A stretch of DNA of 64,000 nucleotides from Membranipora membranacea (GCA_914767715.1 OU612068.1:29574001-29638000), one strand, 5' to 3'. Shown: positions 1 to 15,400, counted from the stretch's first letter. Notes: generated by a model from the letters alone, not told the origin. Translations and numbers: made by a program.

Positions 1-260
1 TGCAGCTCTAACCTAATGTCAGTATGCTTCACACTGGATTATGGCTGATAGTAATCAAAAGGTGGTGCCAATGACTGAGAGAAAAAGTGATCGGAACGAA
101 ACCTCATCCTTTGCCAACACCTCAATGCAGGAGCGGGGTATCAGGTATGTGGACAGCAATATTATAATATTATTACCATATCGCTTATGTCTGCTGTTCC
201 AACTTTATTCCGTCAATTCGTTATTCGGTTGCGACAGCTGTTTAACAATTCTGTACAAAC

Positions 261-439
261 CTTGAATTTCTTGATTTTATCATATATTGCTGTAGATCTG
301 GCATCCATCTTGCTGTAGATCTCCAATAGCCTTAGCTTCTGGTTTCGACTATGGATGGAGGCATCTATGTGATTAAGTATATCCCTGTTAAGATCTAGAG
401 CTTTGCACAAATTCTCTTTATCAAGGCGATCTTTTGATT
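261..439 (-). CDS. RhoGEF exon: DH C-terminal helix and linker to PH
   Basis: Acceptor TATTTTATAG, donor TTCAAG|GTTTGT. Encodes ALDLNRDILNHIDASIHSRN and QKLRLLEIYSKMDARS, the last long DH helix and start of the DH-PH linker. Ends in phase 0. The next exon (PH domain expected) is left of the window. Confidence 0.88.
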
Positions 440-3400
440 CTATAAAATATCAAAATACATATCAAAATAAATAATGGGATAATGGTAAACATGAACCACT
501 TCAGAGGACAAGAAAAATTAACACCTCGTTCTACATCCTCATGACCTCACGATCTCAGCAGTGCCACCACAGATATATATGATTATTATCAGTTGTTCGA
601 CATCAAATTTCAGTAATTGTGTCTGTTGAAGGGTTCGATGCCCTCTCTAAAACTGTCAAACTGCAGGTTCCAGAGCTTGACAGGAGAGCAATGCCTCATA
701 TATACACACCTTTAGTATTTTTAATGATAGTTTCTATAAGAGTGAGGTACTTTGTCATTCTCATTGTGACGACTGTTACTAAATCCTGAACCCCTCGCCT
801 CTTTGTGATCGTCATGTTACTAACTTTCTGCAAAGCAAACATGATAATCGTGTAAATAATGTGTGTATAAAGGGAAAATGGCGAGATAAAATAACCATCC
901 TGTTGAAAGTTGTCACGCCATTATGAAAGAGAAGACAAGAACTGCCATTTTGGAAGACCAGATGTGGCATGCTAATGAGTTTAGGAATGACCTGTTAAAT
1001 TAGCATGTAATAATTGTATAATGTATAATTGAGCTTTACTATGTAATCATGAAGCTGACAAAGTGGAGATGATCCGTGAGCTTACCTTGATAAATGATTG
1101 GTATTTTCTATCATCTTTATATAACTGTTTGTAGAAATCTATTCCTTCTTTGTGTCTGCTACAGAAGATACCATACGACCTCTTCAATCGTTCTCCAGCA
1201 GGACCGCCGAAGTGTTTTATTATCAAATCACCTGTGAGCAGAAGTAAACTAATGAGACGAAAAACCAACCATTCAAAACAAGATAGGTGTGTGGTCAGTG
1301 ATCATATATCAGGTTCTCTATGGTCTCTGACGCTGCCTAGACCTTGACAAACACTCGCACTGTCACTATAACCTAACTCTGATAGTATTACATGGTATGA
1401 GAATCAGTAATAGCTGCAGCACTGATTAATCAGATAAACATGGATATATGAGATAGATGTACTTACCGATCATATCGACACTCTTATCAGAGTTTCTATC
1501 CTGCCTATCCTGTAGATCCGTAAGGAAGGCTTGATGTAAGTCTACCAGTTCCTCCAGCTCAGGGAATATTCTATTTATAGATGTCTCTGGTATCTGGCAC
1601 TCGTTTCTCATACCCTGAGCAAACACTCGCTGCATTATCTTCAGATTTGTCAAATACTGTCTCTCTGATGCTATGAACTCTGCAAAGTCGCAAAGAGAAC
1701 AAAATTATAACACGGCAGCTTATATCATCAGCAGTATTGAGACATTGAAAAATACACCACGATTTTTCTGTAGCGCTACCACTATGAGCTTAGTATGCCA
1801 ATTTTCTATCTTCAGTTAAATTAATGACGACTTAAGTGAGTCATGAGGACTTATTGGATAAAAGTTGGATTGAAGTTAAACTAGACTGTCACTGTTGTGA
1901 TATAAAGACATAGATCTCTTGGAGGGTGGACACCCTGACGGTAGGCGTGAGAATTGAGTCAAATCTAATTATAGTCAGAGAGCAGGTGATGGGAATCTAA
2001 TTCCAGAACATTCTCAGGTGTAATGCTATATAGATAACCCATGCCCACTATTTACATACCCCATATATTGTCCTGTCGTTTCACACTTCGCTCCTTCATA
2101 CTTTTTATCACTTTTTTATCGATTGTCTCGCTCCATGATTCTGAGTCATACCCTTTGATATTGAGTTCAGGGTCATCCTCATATTCATCATCAGCGTTAC
2201 CATCATCGACAAGCGACTCCATCGATGGAGAATACGAATCAGCAATGCTACAAATAAATAATCACTTGTGAAGCCATACTAAGAAGCAGTGATATAACAG
2301 TCCCTATCCTGCCATCAACTTCAGGAGATAATATCTGCCAATGCTCAGCCAACAGAGTAAAATACACCCAAGCCACAAGTTAGGTTATGGTTAGGGTAAT
2401 AAGAGAGCTCATATGTAGAGCATTATTAACTATTACCTAGCATTTTTTTGCAATTAAAAGATAAGGCAACATGCTCTTGCCATCTGTTTGACTGGTGGGA
2501 TTAATTGAAGCAGTCTAGTTCAGAGCAGTAATAAAGCTATAAACTATCCCACGAATTCATGAAACTTGAGATACCTTGCTTGCACTTTTAGTTTTCACAG
2601 AGTGGAATGATACGAGATGAATTTGACCATGTAGAAAAATGTTGTTGCTGTCATATTATTCTAAAGCATTTTTTGTTGTCTGTGACCTGACCTTGACACT
2701 GATAGGATAGTTGGACATTCCAAACATTCCTAATAGGCTGAGGTTTATAGTAATGAGTAATGGCAGGTCTAATGTTTATCACAAGGTAAACCTTTGTTGA
2801 ACATTCTGCGCATGCTCAGCTCTGGGCATGAGCTGATCTCTGCAAAATTGAGTCTCGGAATTCCGAAGCCATCTGATTGGCTACCTGCTCTGGTGACATA
2901 CTTCCCAAAGCATGCAGATTTGTTATTAATAGTTATCCTCTCGTGTCATTATTAGCTGGTTTTGATTGACAGTCTATGCAGGGGATACCCCATTTCCCCT
3001 TTCCAAAGTTGCAATCAGAACCCAAACTAAACTCATTGTTCGTGCACATGCGCAAATTCAAGTCACGCATGATGCATACTTAGCCTTACGACACCTGCTT
3101 TGTGGTAATGATAGCCTAGTTTATCAGTGATCTACATGCCCAGTCAGATCACGAGAGTCAGTATGTTTGTTGAACATAAAACCTAACAGTAAACAGACAA
3201 TCATGACTGCAAGTTTGGTAAAGGGTAGAGAATGAGGATTTATCCTACCTTGGACTCATCATAGATTCTCCGCTGTCATGCCGGCTGTAATTAGATGAAA
3301 ACAGCAAAACTTTAATTAAAACTTTATTTACTATGACCATACAAGGTTAGGTTAACTGAATATGACGTGTTTAAACTCTCACACAACATTGGTGGAAGAA

Positions 3401-6400
3401 GAACGGAAAAAATAATTGCTTAGACAAGGCAGGATGTTCCATGTAATGACATCATAGATATAGGGACAATACAACATAATATGAGAAAAGCCTTTAGAGC
3501 ATTAACACATGTAATGTAAGTGTATGGAAATATAATCAGCACACAGGTCCATAAAGCATGTGCTCTTTGGTTACAAGAAAACAAGCCAAGATGTCAGCCT
3601 GCTTCCTGCTGTCTATATATGATCTCGTGATTATTTAAAAAAATGTACTCATCACAATGTAAGCTTAGCTCTTCTGTGTTCAGTCAGCGTCATACATCAG
3701 ATTGTGAATCATAATAATCAAGAGAAAGGAAGTATTAAGAGAGTAGTGATAGACTAGAGACAGATTAGAAGAACGTACTCAAGGAAAGCGGGCGTCTTCC
3801 TATAGCCTAGAAGCCTGATACTCTCTCCCACTGTTAACTGATTGGGTATTTCGCTGTAGGAACTGCTACCGAAGAGAAGAAAAATCAACTCAATCATCAC
3901 TGCAACAGCAGCAGTGGCATCGGAAGTAGCTAATTAATCCGTTGCCGGCAGGCCGAACATCATGCTGCCTTTGATTTTGTAAACATGCCAATTAAAACTT
4001 TGAGCTAACTCGTCACCAGGCCAGGAAATCAGTTTGGGAAACTCTAACCAAGACAGTGGGATTCCAAGCGGAGGAAGAAGAAAACCTTGCAGTGTTAGTT
4101 GATAGAAAGAGACCGAGAGAATAGATAGACCACAAGCACAAGCATTAATCTGTATACCATCCATCAAAAGCAAAGGCGCCACAACCGACCATATATTAGC
4201 ACAGTTAACCAGTAGACCTCTCCTTTCACACACTCAAACACCAATAGTACATACGACAGAGTCACAGACCGCATAGGAAAGTATGTAATCAAACACCTGC
4301 AGCCACACTCAGCACAGACTGCTGCATGTCTGGATGAAACCACAACCAGGTAACTTCATATCAAGGTTGTTAGTCCTGACCTCTGACACAGGTTTTGGGT
4401 ATTTTTCAGCCATCCATATAATATAATAACTAATTAACACCTAGGCAAACCAATTAAATGTTAGTCTCTGTGATTCATCAGAGTAATTACATGAGAATTA
4501 AAAGCAGAGAAAATTCGGAAATGCGGAACCCCCACCAACAGTGAAGTGACATTGTTACACTAGTATAGAGAGGATTAGAGTAGGCGATAGTAGGTGTTCT
4601 ACACCATACCACGGGTCTACTACACCACACCACTAAGTCCAACACACCACAGGGAAGTACACAACTACAGCTGAGAGAGGTTTTTTTGAGGGAGGAGTAA
4701 AATCTCACTTCATTTACTGCGGACTTACTTATACAGATGCATTTTAACTTTTTGCCAGTGCATAAGTGCTGAGTTTGTGTTTGTGAGAGCTGAGGCCGTG
4801 CTTTCAGTATTCTGAGAAGTAATTATCTGCTCTTGGCTATAATTTATCAGCGTGTAAATTATAAGTAACATGCTGTCACAGCAGAGCTAGTAGTGCAAAG
4901 CGTGCAGTAAAGTTGACTCCTTACTACCCATCAGATGAAATTTGAAAGCCAAGCTCATTGAGAAAAAGCTTGCAAGCTAAAGGCTAGGCTGGGGAAGGAA
5001 ATATGGGTTGTTTAATGATAGCGTGGAGGAGTATGTAGGCCGAGCTAATTCCGAACAAGCAGGTCTTGAAGTGAAAAAAATATACACTAACCCACATAAA
5101 TAAAGGTGAGAAAAGTCAGGATTCATCCATAGCCTAGCTGGGCAGGGAGACTTGGACCCAGCATGTAAATATCAGATATTTAAGCAGGACATCGTTGCTG
5201 GGGCATGAGCGGGGCAAATCATAGCGTTATGGGGCAAGTCATCAAGCTTCATTAAAACGTGTATTTGAAAAACACAAATAGTATACATACCTTGGGTGTG
5301 GTGTGAGAGAGTTCGCAATAGCAGGCTAGAAAAACAAGAAAACTTCAGTCATACATTGATCTGGATGATATGTTTGGCAAGCGAACAACATCAACAACAA
5401 CAGAGCGGATACAAAATCATAAATCGATCCCAAGAAGTGAACCCAACTGCTCATTGGTATTCAAGGAAGCGACTTTCTGAAGCAATTTTATAGTAAACTT
5501 TTGACTTCATAACATAGGAAATAGTGAAATAGCTAATGAAAAACTGGAAAACCACATGGGAAGAAGCTCATGCTTTGAAATCTTTGATATAATAGTACCA
5601 TAGATCATAGACCATAGATCTCTGTATATTGTATAATATAGGGGTTACAGTATTGATGAACTGAATGAACTGATCATAAATGGGATGTATCCAGAAAATA
5701 TAATCAATCATCATAGATTGGAACACCCAAGTAAAAACCGAGGATTTCTGATAATTGGCAAAAAGATAACCACCCTACTAAGTAAGGAATTAGCAAGATC
5801 CATAATTGCCATGTATTACACAAGCTATGACGTCTACAATAGGCCAAAAAGCTACACACATTGACATTTTTTTGTCACTCAACGTGATTAAACAGGGATA
5901 AAAGGGCACGAGTGGGCAGGTCATTAACAAATGTGATCCCTCTGTAATACTGTCAGTATGGCTGTCACTGTGAGAATATGACAGGTCAAAGCAGGTAGTT
6001 GATGAGTTTACCACCAACACTTCAAACTGTCAATCCATTGAGAATATCTGTTACCAAATGTGTAGTGGATTCAACTACTTCAGTATAATTATGGCCGTTT
6101 CAGTAGATGATAATGATCGATAATATGGCTGATGGGCCGAGTCAGAGGTACTAATTATAAAACTCAGTCAGCCGTGAGATTGGGGAAAATCACTGGATCT
6201 GAATAGGACATGGGAGAAAAAAACAGAAAAAGCCAAAATGCGTACAACCAAAGCAGCGTCAGTTCGAGAATATTAGTCTGAAATTCATCACTAACTGATA
6301 CTGCAACACGAGCAGCTCAGCCCTGCTCGAGGACCCCTCACCTTAAAGCCGGGGGAAATGAGGCTATGAAAGCTCGGTGACTTTTCCCGCGTTGAGCTCG

Positions 6401-9400
6401 AGCGGAAAAGAAGCGAGCTCGGAGGCTATAATGAACATTTAAATATAGTAAAATATTTGTTAATCTTGTATAAATACTCGTCGATTAGATGTTCAAGATA
6501 TCAAAGCTGCTGATGTACACGCAGTCTTGGTGTGTGTAAGAAGGCTGATTATCGAAAATGTCAGCTCATACGGACCCTTGTAGGCATAAATAAACAAAAA
6601 GCAGGCAGTGATTCTGTGCCGATGAAGGGAGGGAAACTCACATCTCATTCCCCTATCATCTATCCCCACCCCAGGTATAACACTATCCCATGTCATGTTA
6701 CTAAAGCTAGTGATGCATCAAATCTGCAGGAATTTTAGGCTGATAAGCTGCATTTCAGTTAATTTTCTATGACCGAAAATATGGCTAAGAATATGTGACA
6801 GGTGATATACTCCATAAAAATGTATTCAGTGTTTTTGTTATCAGAGATATTTTGACACTGACCACACTATTTTGATGAGTCAGTCAGTATTAGGGTTAAC
6901 CTAAATCTATTTAATTAGAGGTATAAGGAGTTCAGGACACCTTGGTATGCCTGCTTAGGAAAGAGTAGAAAAAATTCTCTAAATACCAGCTTTGTATTCA
7001 GAGTTAATAGCCTGCGTAATTACATTATCCATAGCAACTATGCCGTTATTTTGAGACACACTGGTGCTAGTCTATGACTGCGATGGATAGCTGGGATGTT
7101 TCTTACCTTCCTCTCACGAGTTTTCTGTTTCTGACATACCAATACTTTATCCTTACAATCATCATGGTAATTCATCAAGCAATCTGCAAGGTACAAAATA
7201 CAATACCAATAACATATCAATAAAAAACATTATGGGTCAGAACGCTGGGTACGCTAGTACCGAGGCTGCTTATATACAGACCATCTATACAGACTATCTT
7301 GTCTTGTAGGTCAATCACTTAGTTGGGCCCAATATAAGTATAGTCAGGGTGAAGTTTGCGGGAATACCATAAGATAATAATAACCCCTTGCTTCCTCTTC
7401 CTATCACAGGATGTTAACCCAAAGTGTAGAAGGTTCAACCGAATTATTCCACTGCTCTAATAATGAGCATGTAATAACCTTATTATGGTATTAGAGAATT
7501 CTTGTGGCAGTAGTTGTATACTGTATATACAGACTCGGTTAGATAATGTTTAGATATAATGAATGTAGTTAGAGTATTTCTACACCAATGTTTATCTACA
7601 TAATGTTCCATTGTTTAGCTATTTCTGGTACAAAGTTTGCCTATTTGGTCGCAGGAATACTTTACAGAGCCGCCTGGTAATGATTAGACAAAATTGATGA
7701 GATGTTGTGAATAGTACATGAGGCTGACATCTCATGCGTGAGGGAGTGAGAAAGAGGATGACTTGGGATGTCAACCGACTAGGAGTCAGAGTGGAGTTGT
7801 ACATGAGTTCATATAAGATTGAGATTGAGACAGCTGATATATTGTTAGGCACAGGCAATAAAAACACATGAGGCAAGAATGAGATAACAGAACTTTTAGT
7901 CTCATGCTGTGCCGTGCAGGCCCCTGACGCATGAGGAAGCAGGAAGGATAACTTGTGATTTCAAATCATGACAAACAAACAAACACTCTCCCTGACACTC
8001 AGTTGATAAATCACTCCTAACACAGATCTCCTGACAGCTAAGACTCTGTCTGACTCTCTGACCTAATCTCAACATAGGGTTATAAACGAGGCATGGGATA
8101 GCTGAGACCAGGTGTGATTGTTTTGAACTAAATGTCCCACAGAAATATAACCTTTACGATTTCAGAAGCCTTAGATCTAAGTCTTTGGCGCAACCAGTTT
8201 GTCGCTTTGCTTCTGCCCGATTTGGAATGTTTCTAGAACAAGTAAAATATCATCTCTGTAAACAGAAAAGGCTCACGGGTGGCAGCCAGTGTTGTTTTTT
8301 TCTTCATCTAACCTAAAAGTGAGACTACATCTGAATTCATGATAAGAAGTTACTAAGAAAACAGTAAAGATTGAGGATTAATGTCATGATGGATATTAAC
8401 CTCTTTACAACAACTAGCAAGAATGTATAATCCTTGGGACCGACTGTTACCCCGAGGAGATACTAGAGATCATATAGAATGCACTCACAATTCTCAGACG
8501 CAATCATAAACCGCAAAAACCACAAATTATTCCCTATGTATGGAATCACAGACTAGTCCAAAATGATAAAAGTTGAGCAATGATACATGAAGCTTTCATC
8601 CCGCTATCAAATGTAAAGTACGAGTTTTTAATGAATTTGTGGTAAACGCTTTCATGACCCTCCAGCAACCGAAACTCGATCCGGACCTTAGACACCAATG
8701 GTATGACATCAATTCATAGATGTTATCATTTCTGCGAAGTTATAAGCTTCATACATCCATCACACAGCAGCTGTGACGGATATTATGGTAAAAGTCAAGG
8801 CTAAAAACTAAACCAACATTAGTAAGAATTGAGAGTAGTTATTATAGGCACACACCACATCAGCAACCAACAAATACATCCAACAGACACAACTAGAACT
8901 GAAGTCAAACTCTACACTGGGTTAAATGCTTGGTTACAAACCTCGCTCAATGACATGAAGAGTGTCAGCAATTTGTTGAGTAGTCTGATTTGAGATATCA
9001 AAGTTAAAGTCTGACGATTTTGTATCCGGTAGTGGGGATATAGGTTCTATTGTGACCATAGCCGATTTCCTCATCACTAGAGGAGGAGGGTTCAGTGTAT
9101 CCACAGTTAGGCTGCCATATTTAAACAGATTTTTGAGTTGGTTACTGCTGCCACTACTTTTCATATGAGTAGGAGAAGGTTTGAGTGATGGTGGTTGAGT
9201 TGTTGTTGACTCTATATCCCCTGCTGACGAGGTAGTGGTAGCTGTACGAGGTCTGCCCTGCATCATATCATCCAGTTTAGTATCAGATCCATTATGAGAG
9301 AACGAGGATAATATGCTTCCAGAGTATGATATAGATCTCTTATGCTGCGACTTTTTCCGACTGAACGCCATGAAGGATATGGAGATTTAACTGATCTCTG

Positions 9401-12400
9401 AGTGACGACCACAATGAGTTGTTATCTCGTTATCTTGCTCATCTGAGCATATCAGATTGGATCTGTAGCCGCAGTAGTCTGATATTCAGTGTGCTGTTGT
9501 GTGAGCTTGTCGTTGTGGAGGCGTGACCTGCCTGTGTATGTTATGGTTGAGGAGGTTGAGTGGAGGTTAGAGCTTTGGTGTCCAGTACAGAGACAGAGAC
9601 GTATAAGAGACAAGCTGAGGTCAGATTAAGGTGATTAACTCATCAATCTAAGTCTTCATCTCCACTCATAAATCAAACACAACTCAACACTGCCCTATTA
9701 GCCCGCCTCAAGTAAATCTTCTCCAGCCCAGCGGTAATTATCAAATAGTGGAACGAACAAAAGCTGCCAAAAGTCAGGTCAGCAGGTAAGATGTGTTGTG
9801 CCGTTGTGTCGTGGGTGAAATAATGCCCTCCTTCCACTGGTGTGCTGAGACTGTATCTATTCACGAATGAGGCTGTATTTATCCAAGGATGACCTTCTTC
9901 TTCTAATGTCTATGTGATGACGTTTTATTTCATCGCTCCATTGTACAAGCACAATATAAAGACAAAGTCCACGTAAATCACTTGCCAGTTCTAATCAGCA
10001 CTAATCATCAAATGGCAATCACACAAACGAACTATTACACCTGATGCCCTCCTACATGTATATCTCTTGTATAGAGTACGCTCAGCCGTCACACATCAGA
10101 CTATGATATGGGTGTATACGATGAGATCAGCTAACCGACTGATTAATTAACTGTGATTGTCAATGCTTCTAGAGAACACAATCCTGATTCCTGATACACA
10201 AACCTGATACACAACACTTACAAGCTGCTCAGGTATTCATGTTCACTAATCGCTGTGTATCATGCAAGCATTGACATCAATTATATACAGACTACCATTA
10301 TATATCAGTGAGCTCACCCAGTCTCTCCTCTTTATCAGTCATATGAGAGGGACATGTAATGCCTCGCTCATTAGCTGAATGAAACAGCTCTCAAAAACTG
10401 CACTCAAGACTAATAATATCACAACACAAATAAGATCAAACACCTTCTAAGGGTTACAACCCACAAATAAGCTACCAGGCCTGGTACTGCACAATAATTA
10501 ATAAATTAATACATGTAATTATAATCGCAGGTGAGGAGCAATAAATAGAGTTCAGTTTGCTATCGAGAGAAGCTGCTGTCTAACATATCAGATAGATATA
10601 GACCAAGATACTAAAATAGTTAGTGGTATAGAGTAGGAGTGACAGGTGAGAATTACCTGCTGTTGTGTGTCAGAACTGATGTATGCCTCAGTGATGGATG
10701 AAGCAGAGGAGAGTAAAGGAAGAAGTAGTTGTGGTAGTTGTGGTAGTTGTTGTAGTAGTGGTAGTAGTGGTGGTAGTAGTGGCGTACGAGAGCTGATATT
10801 TACTCAGATGATTCAGACTAGAATAGGAAGCTGTAATGCTCTGGGGGAATTAAGAATTTTCACTTCTCTTATCTGAGGTGACGTGGGAGAGCCTGTACTA
10901 ATAAATTGAGTGTATTCACCATCACATTGAGTCATACATGACAAGTTGGTAGACCAGGAAATCAGGAGGTCTCCGCGGACGAACTCCCGACCCGGAGTAC
11001 CACTCTGCGGGTCCCCCAGTGAAGGTGTAATTTGGCCGTTGTTGTCATTTGTTTTAAGCCAAAACTAGAGCGTTCATATTATGAAATGCATAATTTTACC
11101 TGATTTTACCAATTATACTGTTGCACTTTATCCGAACGAGGAGAGATGGTATGTTGATAGGCAATTATATCTAGGTATATGTACTGTGGGGGTAGGAAAA
11201 CATAGTTTTTCTTGCAACAAGAAGCTTAAAAAGTCTTCTGGGTGAAGGAAGCTGAAAAAAGGGAGGAAAAAGGGAGATAGGGAGGAGGTGGGAAAATACC
11301 CCTAAAACCTGGGAGGCTCCCTACCAAAAAGGGAGACTTGTCAGGTATGCATTGAGTTGATGGATTGCATCTGACGGTATTGTAAGATTGAGGGAGGACA
11401 ACTCTATTATTGAGATAGAGAGAATAAGCGATTGTATACATACTTGAGCATTGCACGCTGGGTTTGTAGTTAAGCAGCTTATTGCAGTGATTACATATAG
11501 AGTTAGCCAGAGTTACTGCTACAAAGTTATGACTGGCCCTCTTCATCAATTCTCCTGTTTTATCTTTAGACTGAAATAATAAAAATCTAGGTTACAATAA
11601 ATGATAAGATAAAAAATCATGCACGGCACCAGCTCGTCGGAATGGAAAATCAATATAACTCCCCGTGAACAATATGGCTGGAGATATGCGGCGGAGTGTA
11701 GCTGTATACAAGTGGTATGTAGCTCAGGCTGATTATATCAGGGGTTTGACTCCAGTTGACCAAAGATTCCTGCCCTTATGAAACATAATCCACTAAGTGC
11801 AATGTTTGCTTTGCTTGGATGTCAATGCTGAGTGAACTTGCCACACAACAGGGGTATTGTGAGTAAACAGTGATACAATAACAGAAGAATACCACCCACC
11901 TTGCTGCCTCTGCTGCGGACGCTGCCAAACTTGGCGAACACACTCGTCCTTCTGTTCGCCTTCTTATTCTTCTTCTCATCGTCATCATAGTTAGATGGCC
12001 TAAAGTTATAAGGAAACGAGAATAAACATCCATACAAAACAGCTACAAAGGAAGGCGTGGTTACATGGGCTGCTGATATTTCAGGTTATGCTAAACAATC
12101 AAATCTTACAAATTAAGAAGTTCAACAAAGATGTAAAACTGGACGCGTGTTATATTTCATATGAGCTGTGCTGCTGAGCCCTGCGTTTTGCAGAGGTGCA
12201 AAAACGCGGGCTGCGGAGAGATAGATAAGTCTGTATATGATTGCTCTTATAATTAAGTGTATAATCATCGGTGCTGTAAGAAGGAGTTCTACCATCCGTG
12301 TTCTACTGTTAGTTGGTGAAGATAGTTACAAGGTTTTAATAAAAATAAACTTTTGGAAATTGATTTCTTCAGTACTGATTAATTCCATCACCAGTTTCCA

Positions 12401-15400
12401 TGACAATCACAATGCAATTTGTTCTACTGATAATTATGCGTAGCCTATGGCAGGCACTCCTGGCCGGCGGAGCGCCACGAGAAGCTAAAGCTAAAGGATG
12501 CACACACTACTGACTGCTTGCTACAAAGGCATAGTGCTCATGGTTCTAACTAAACTCTGATAATGATGGGAGACAGATACAGCACATATAGATGTGATGT
12601 ACCTGCATCTATGCTGATACACTATATACCTGTATCAGACCACCATTATCAGAACATAAACATAGAGTCTATCATCACAGCCTCAAGCATGCACAGCATG
12701 AAGCCACAATTCTATGCAGGACACGACAACAACATGGCATGTATTCACTTGTCTACCAACGCCTAGCCTTAATAAGAGACACAATGCAGCACAGGATGCG
12801 CCAGCTGATCGCTGCCAGTGGCTTATAAATCTGAGGCAGCAGCAGTGGCATCGGGATATACTTACAGAACAGACAAGCTGCTGCGGCGACCGAACAATCG
12901 GGGCAGCGGGAGTAAGGAGGAACTAAAACGATGACCGTACGTAAACGTAACAGAACTGTACGTAACACGGCAGTGCGTAACAACCACACATGAAGTTATA
13001 TACACACAGGAAGGAGAGGGGTCTAAAAAGGGACAGCAATGGGATGTAACAGGCAATGTTATATGTACTAGTTTTAATGTGCCTGTCTTATTTATCTGAA
13101 GCTGCTATTTAAAGAAGGTTTTATTGGTTGCCTTACATAGGAATGAGAAGTATTTTTACTATCAGCTCTATTTATTGACCCTACAGTGCAACTCAGCTCT
13201 ATATTGCGAAAGCAGCAAAGCCGCTAGTTGATTATAATATGTTATGAAGTGTATTTTGTTAGGTGGGGTATAAAGTGATGCGCAAATAACAGCTCTTGGC
13301 CAGCCAACGGAAGCTACTATCGTAGTTAATTCAGCAGTAGTGGCAGAGTCTGTGGGCAGCTATATTTGGTTTAGGTCAGCATCAGGTGGGATGTGCTACC
13401 CTGAGCAGAGTGCTACCTACTTACTCATTGAGGAACTCCATCAGCGATATAACCTGATCAGAGTCTGCGCTGCAGCTGCTGCCGCTCCGCCGGCAGTCAG
13501 ACACCCGGCTGACAGACAGCAGCTCTGATACAGGTATAGAGGAGACCACGGGAGCTCGAGGCTCAACTATAGATTTTGATCTCAATTTGACTTTTCTGAA
13601 TCAAGATAGAGAATAATACTGGGATGTCATGATAATTAATTCTGATTGTTTGCTCCTGTTCCCATAGCAGTAAAACTCAGACTTGACATACCGTTCTGTT
13701 GGTGTGCCCATTACCCGGTACAGGACTGGTATGTGTATTGGACAGACAGAGCCTAGCCTTGGGTATGATAGGAGGTAAGAATGCAACCGACTAGTTTGAA
13801 AGACTCGCCCCTGAGGTCAAAGTAAGTCACAGTTTGTGTGCTCGACATGTCAAGTTAAGGTTATCGTATTATAATCACGCTAACCAGTTATCTAACATAG
13901 TAGGAGATAAGTGCTCACAGGGGTGATGTGGGGGTGTTTTGTGTTTCTAAACTCACTGTGAATTTTTATCTAATAAATCACGAATTTGATCTTCTGTAGG
14001 AACAGAACCAAATTTCCTCCTGGGAGACTCATAGCCACTGTAAGGATTATTACCGTGATGTAATATATGATAATTATATGACTAGTAATTAAACCAAAGT
14101 AGATAAATGTAACAAAAGCGGAATCACCACTCTCAGGAATCACCACTCTGAGGCCGTCGCCACGGGGATATTAAAGCACAAAACCATAAAACCATAATAA
14201 TATTATACAATCAAGCTTCTATAGATTAGGCTTATAGCAAACACTACATGTATATAACTACCCCTCTTATTATTACCCCTCAGTCTGTAAAGCTGTACAT
14301 ACAGACTCTACAGAAGCTGAAGTAGATACATAGAGAGGATGACTTACCCTGTATGCTCTGTGTTTTGCTCTGAGAATGGTCTCCTCGGTCCGCTTCTCCT
14401 CAAAGAATCTATAAACAGAGACTCAACATCAAAACAAACCAAACAATCCCCGCCATCACATTATAGGCATAAACCAGGCAAAACATTTGAAGGGAGCCTG
14501 CTTACCAATAGTTAATCTCTGTCAATCTTTGGATTAAGTGCTTTCGTAAGTCAAGTGGGACACGTACACATCAAGTGTAGAGTAAGTAAGTCTATCAACG
14601 GCACTCTAAATAAGACATTAAGCCTTACCTGTGTTGTGTTGAGACTTGATCTGAGCAGTAGTAAACAGTCCGCTGTGTCTGTTAGTGTTGTGAGGCTGGT
14701 CACCCATCTGGTTGATGGATGGAGTCGATACAGATTTAGATTTGTTTAGATTGCTGCCGCTGGATGAATGATGAGGCAGCGGTAAGGCAGATCTAGTCTG
14801 TGTGGAATGTCTCAATCCTACTGATACACTGGATGTCAGTGGTTTGTTCAGCTGTAAGAGACAAGTACACATGACTGTATACACAAGCAGCACATGATCA
14901 CAGAATTATTATATAAGCTAACATTTACTGAGTCACCAGCCTATAACTAATAAAAAATGTCAGATCTCACAAATCTCATCTGTGTTATAGGGAGGTATTG
15001 TGATATTGCTGATATATATTGTGTTACAGATGAATTGCATTATTGTAATGACATTTGAACATGTCGACACACCTGGATCAATAGCATTTATAATTTTAAC
15101 ATAACACAAATTGACAGTACAAGTTATGTCCTCTTGTCAAAAGAGCAAGCAACTCTACCAGGTACGACATAAATTATTTTGTCACATTAGATTCTTGCAT
15201 AGAGAACCAATATTTGCAGAACCCGTCTCATTACGACTTTTGAGAGTTTTAAAACTAGTGCAGTATTAAATAACGTGGGAGAAGATAATAGAGACATACT
15301 GTTTCCTGTGAGGTGGAGATTAAAGATGAGGTGGAGCCGTCACTTTGTTGACCGATATGTTTGGAGAAATCTACATTAGGTAACTTCTGCAGGGGAGCAC

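Larger units (their letters stand above)
1680..7106. other. RhoGEF introns between C1 and DH exons
   Basis: Apart from the exons listed at 2060, 3249, 3779 and 5291, nothing coding is recognised. The stretches 2248-3248, 3866-5290 and 5326-7106 are AT-rich intron with short chance ORFs only. Confidence 0.6.
7184..11443. other. RhoGEF intron containing alternative first exon B
   Basis: The C1 domain is split across this 4.3-kb intron. It holds alternative first exon B (8942-9371) and the GGTAGT repeat. The promoter of exon B should lie within about 9372-10000; no TATA box is evident. Confidence 0.55.

Noticed and set aside
10646-10876. Gly/Ser/Cys-rich plus-strand frame
   Set aside because: Produced by the GGTAGT low-complexity repeat.
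3906-12852. Shared 18-mer CAGCAGCAGTGGCATCGG at 3906 and 12835
   Set aside because: CAG-rich and without extension of similarity on either side; could be coincidence.
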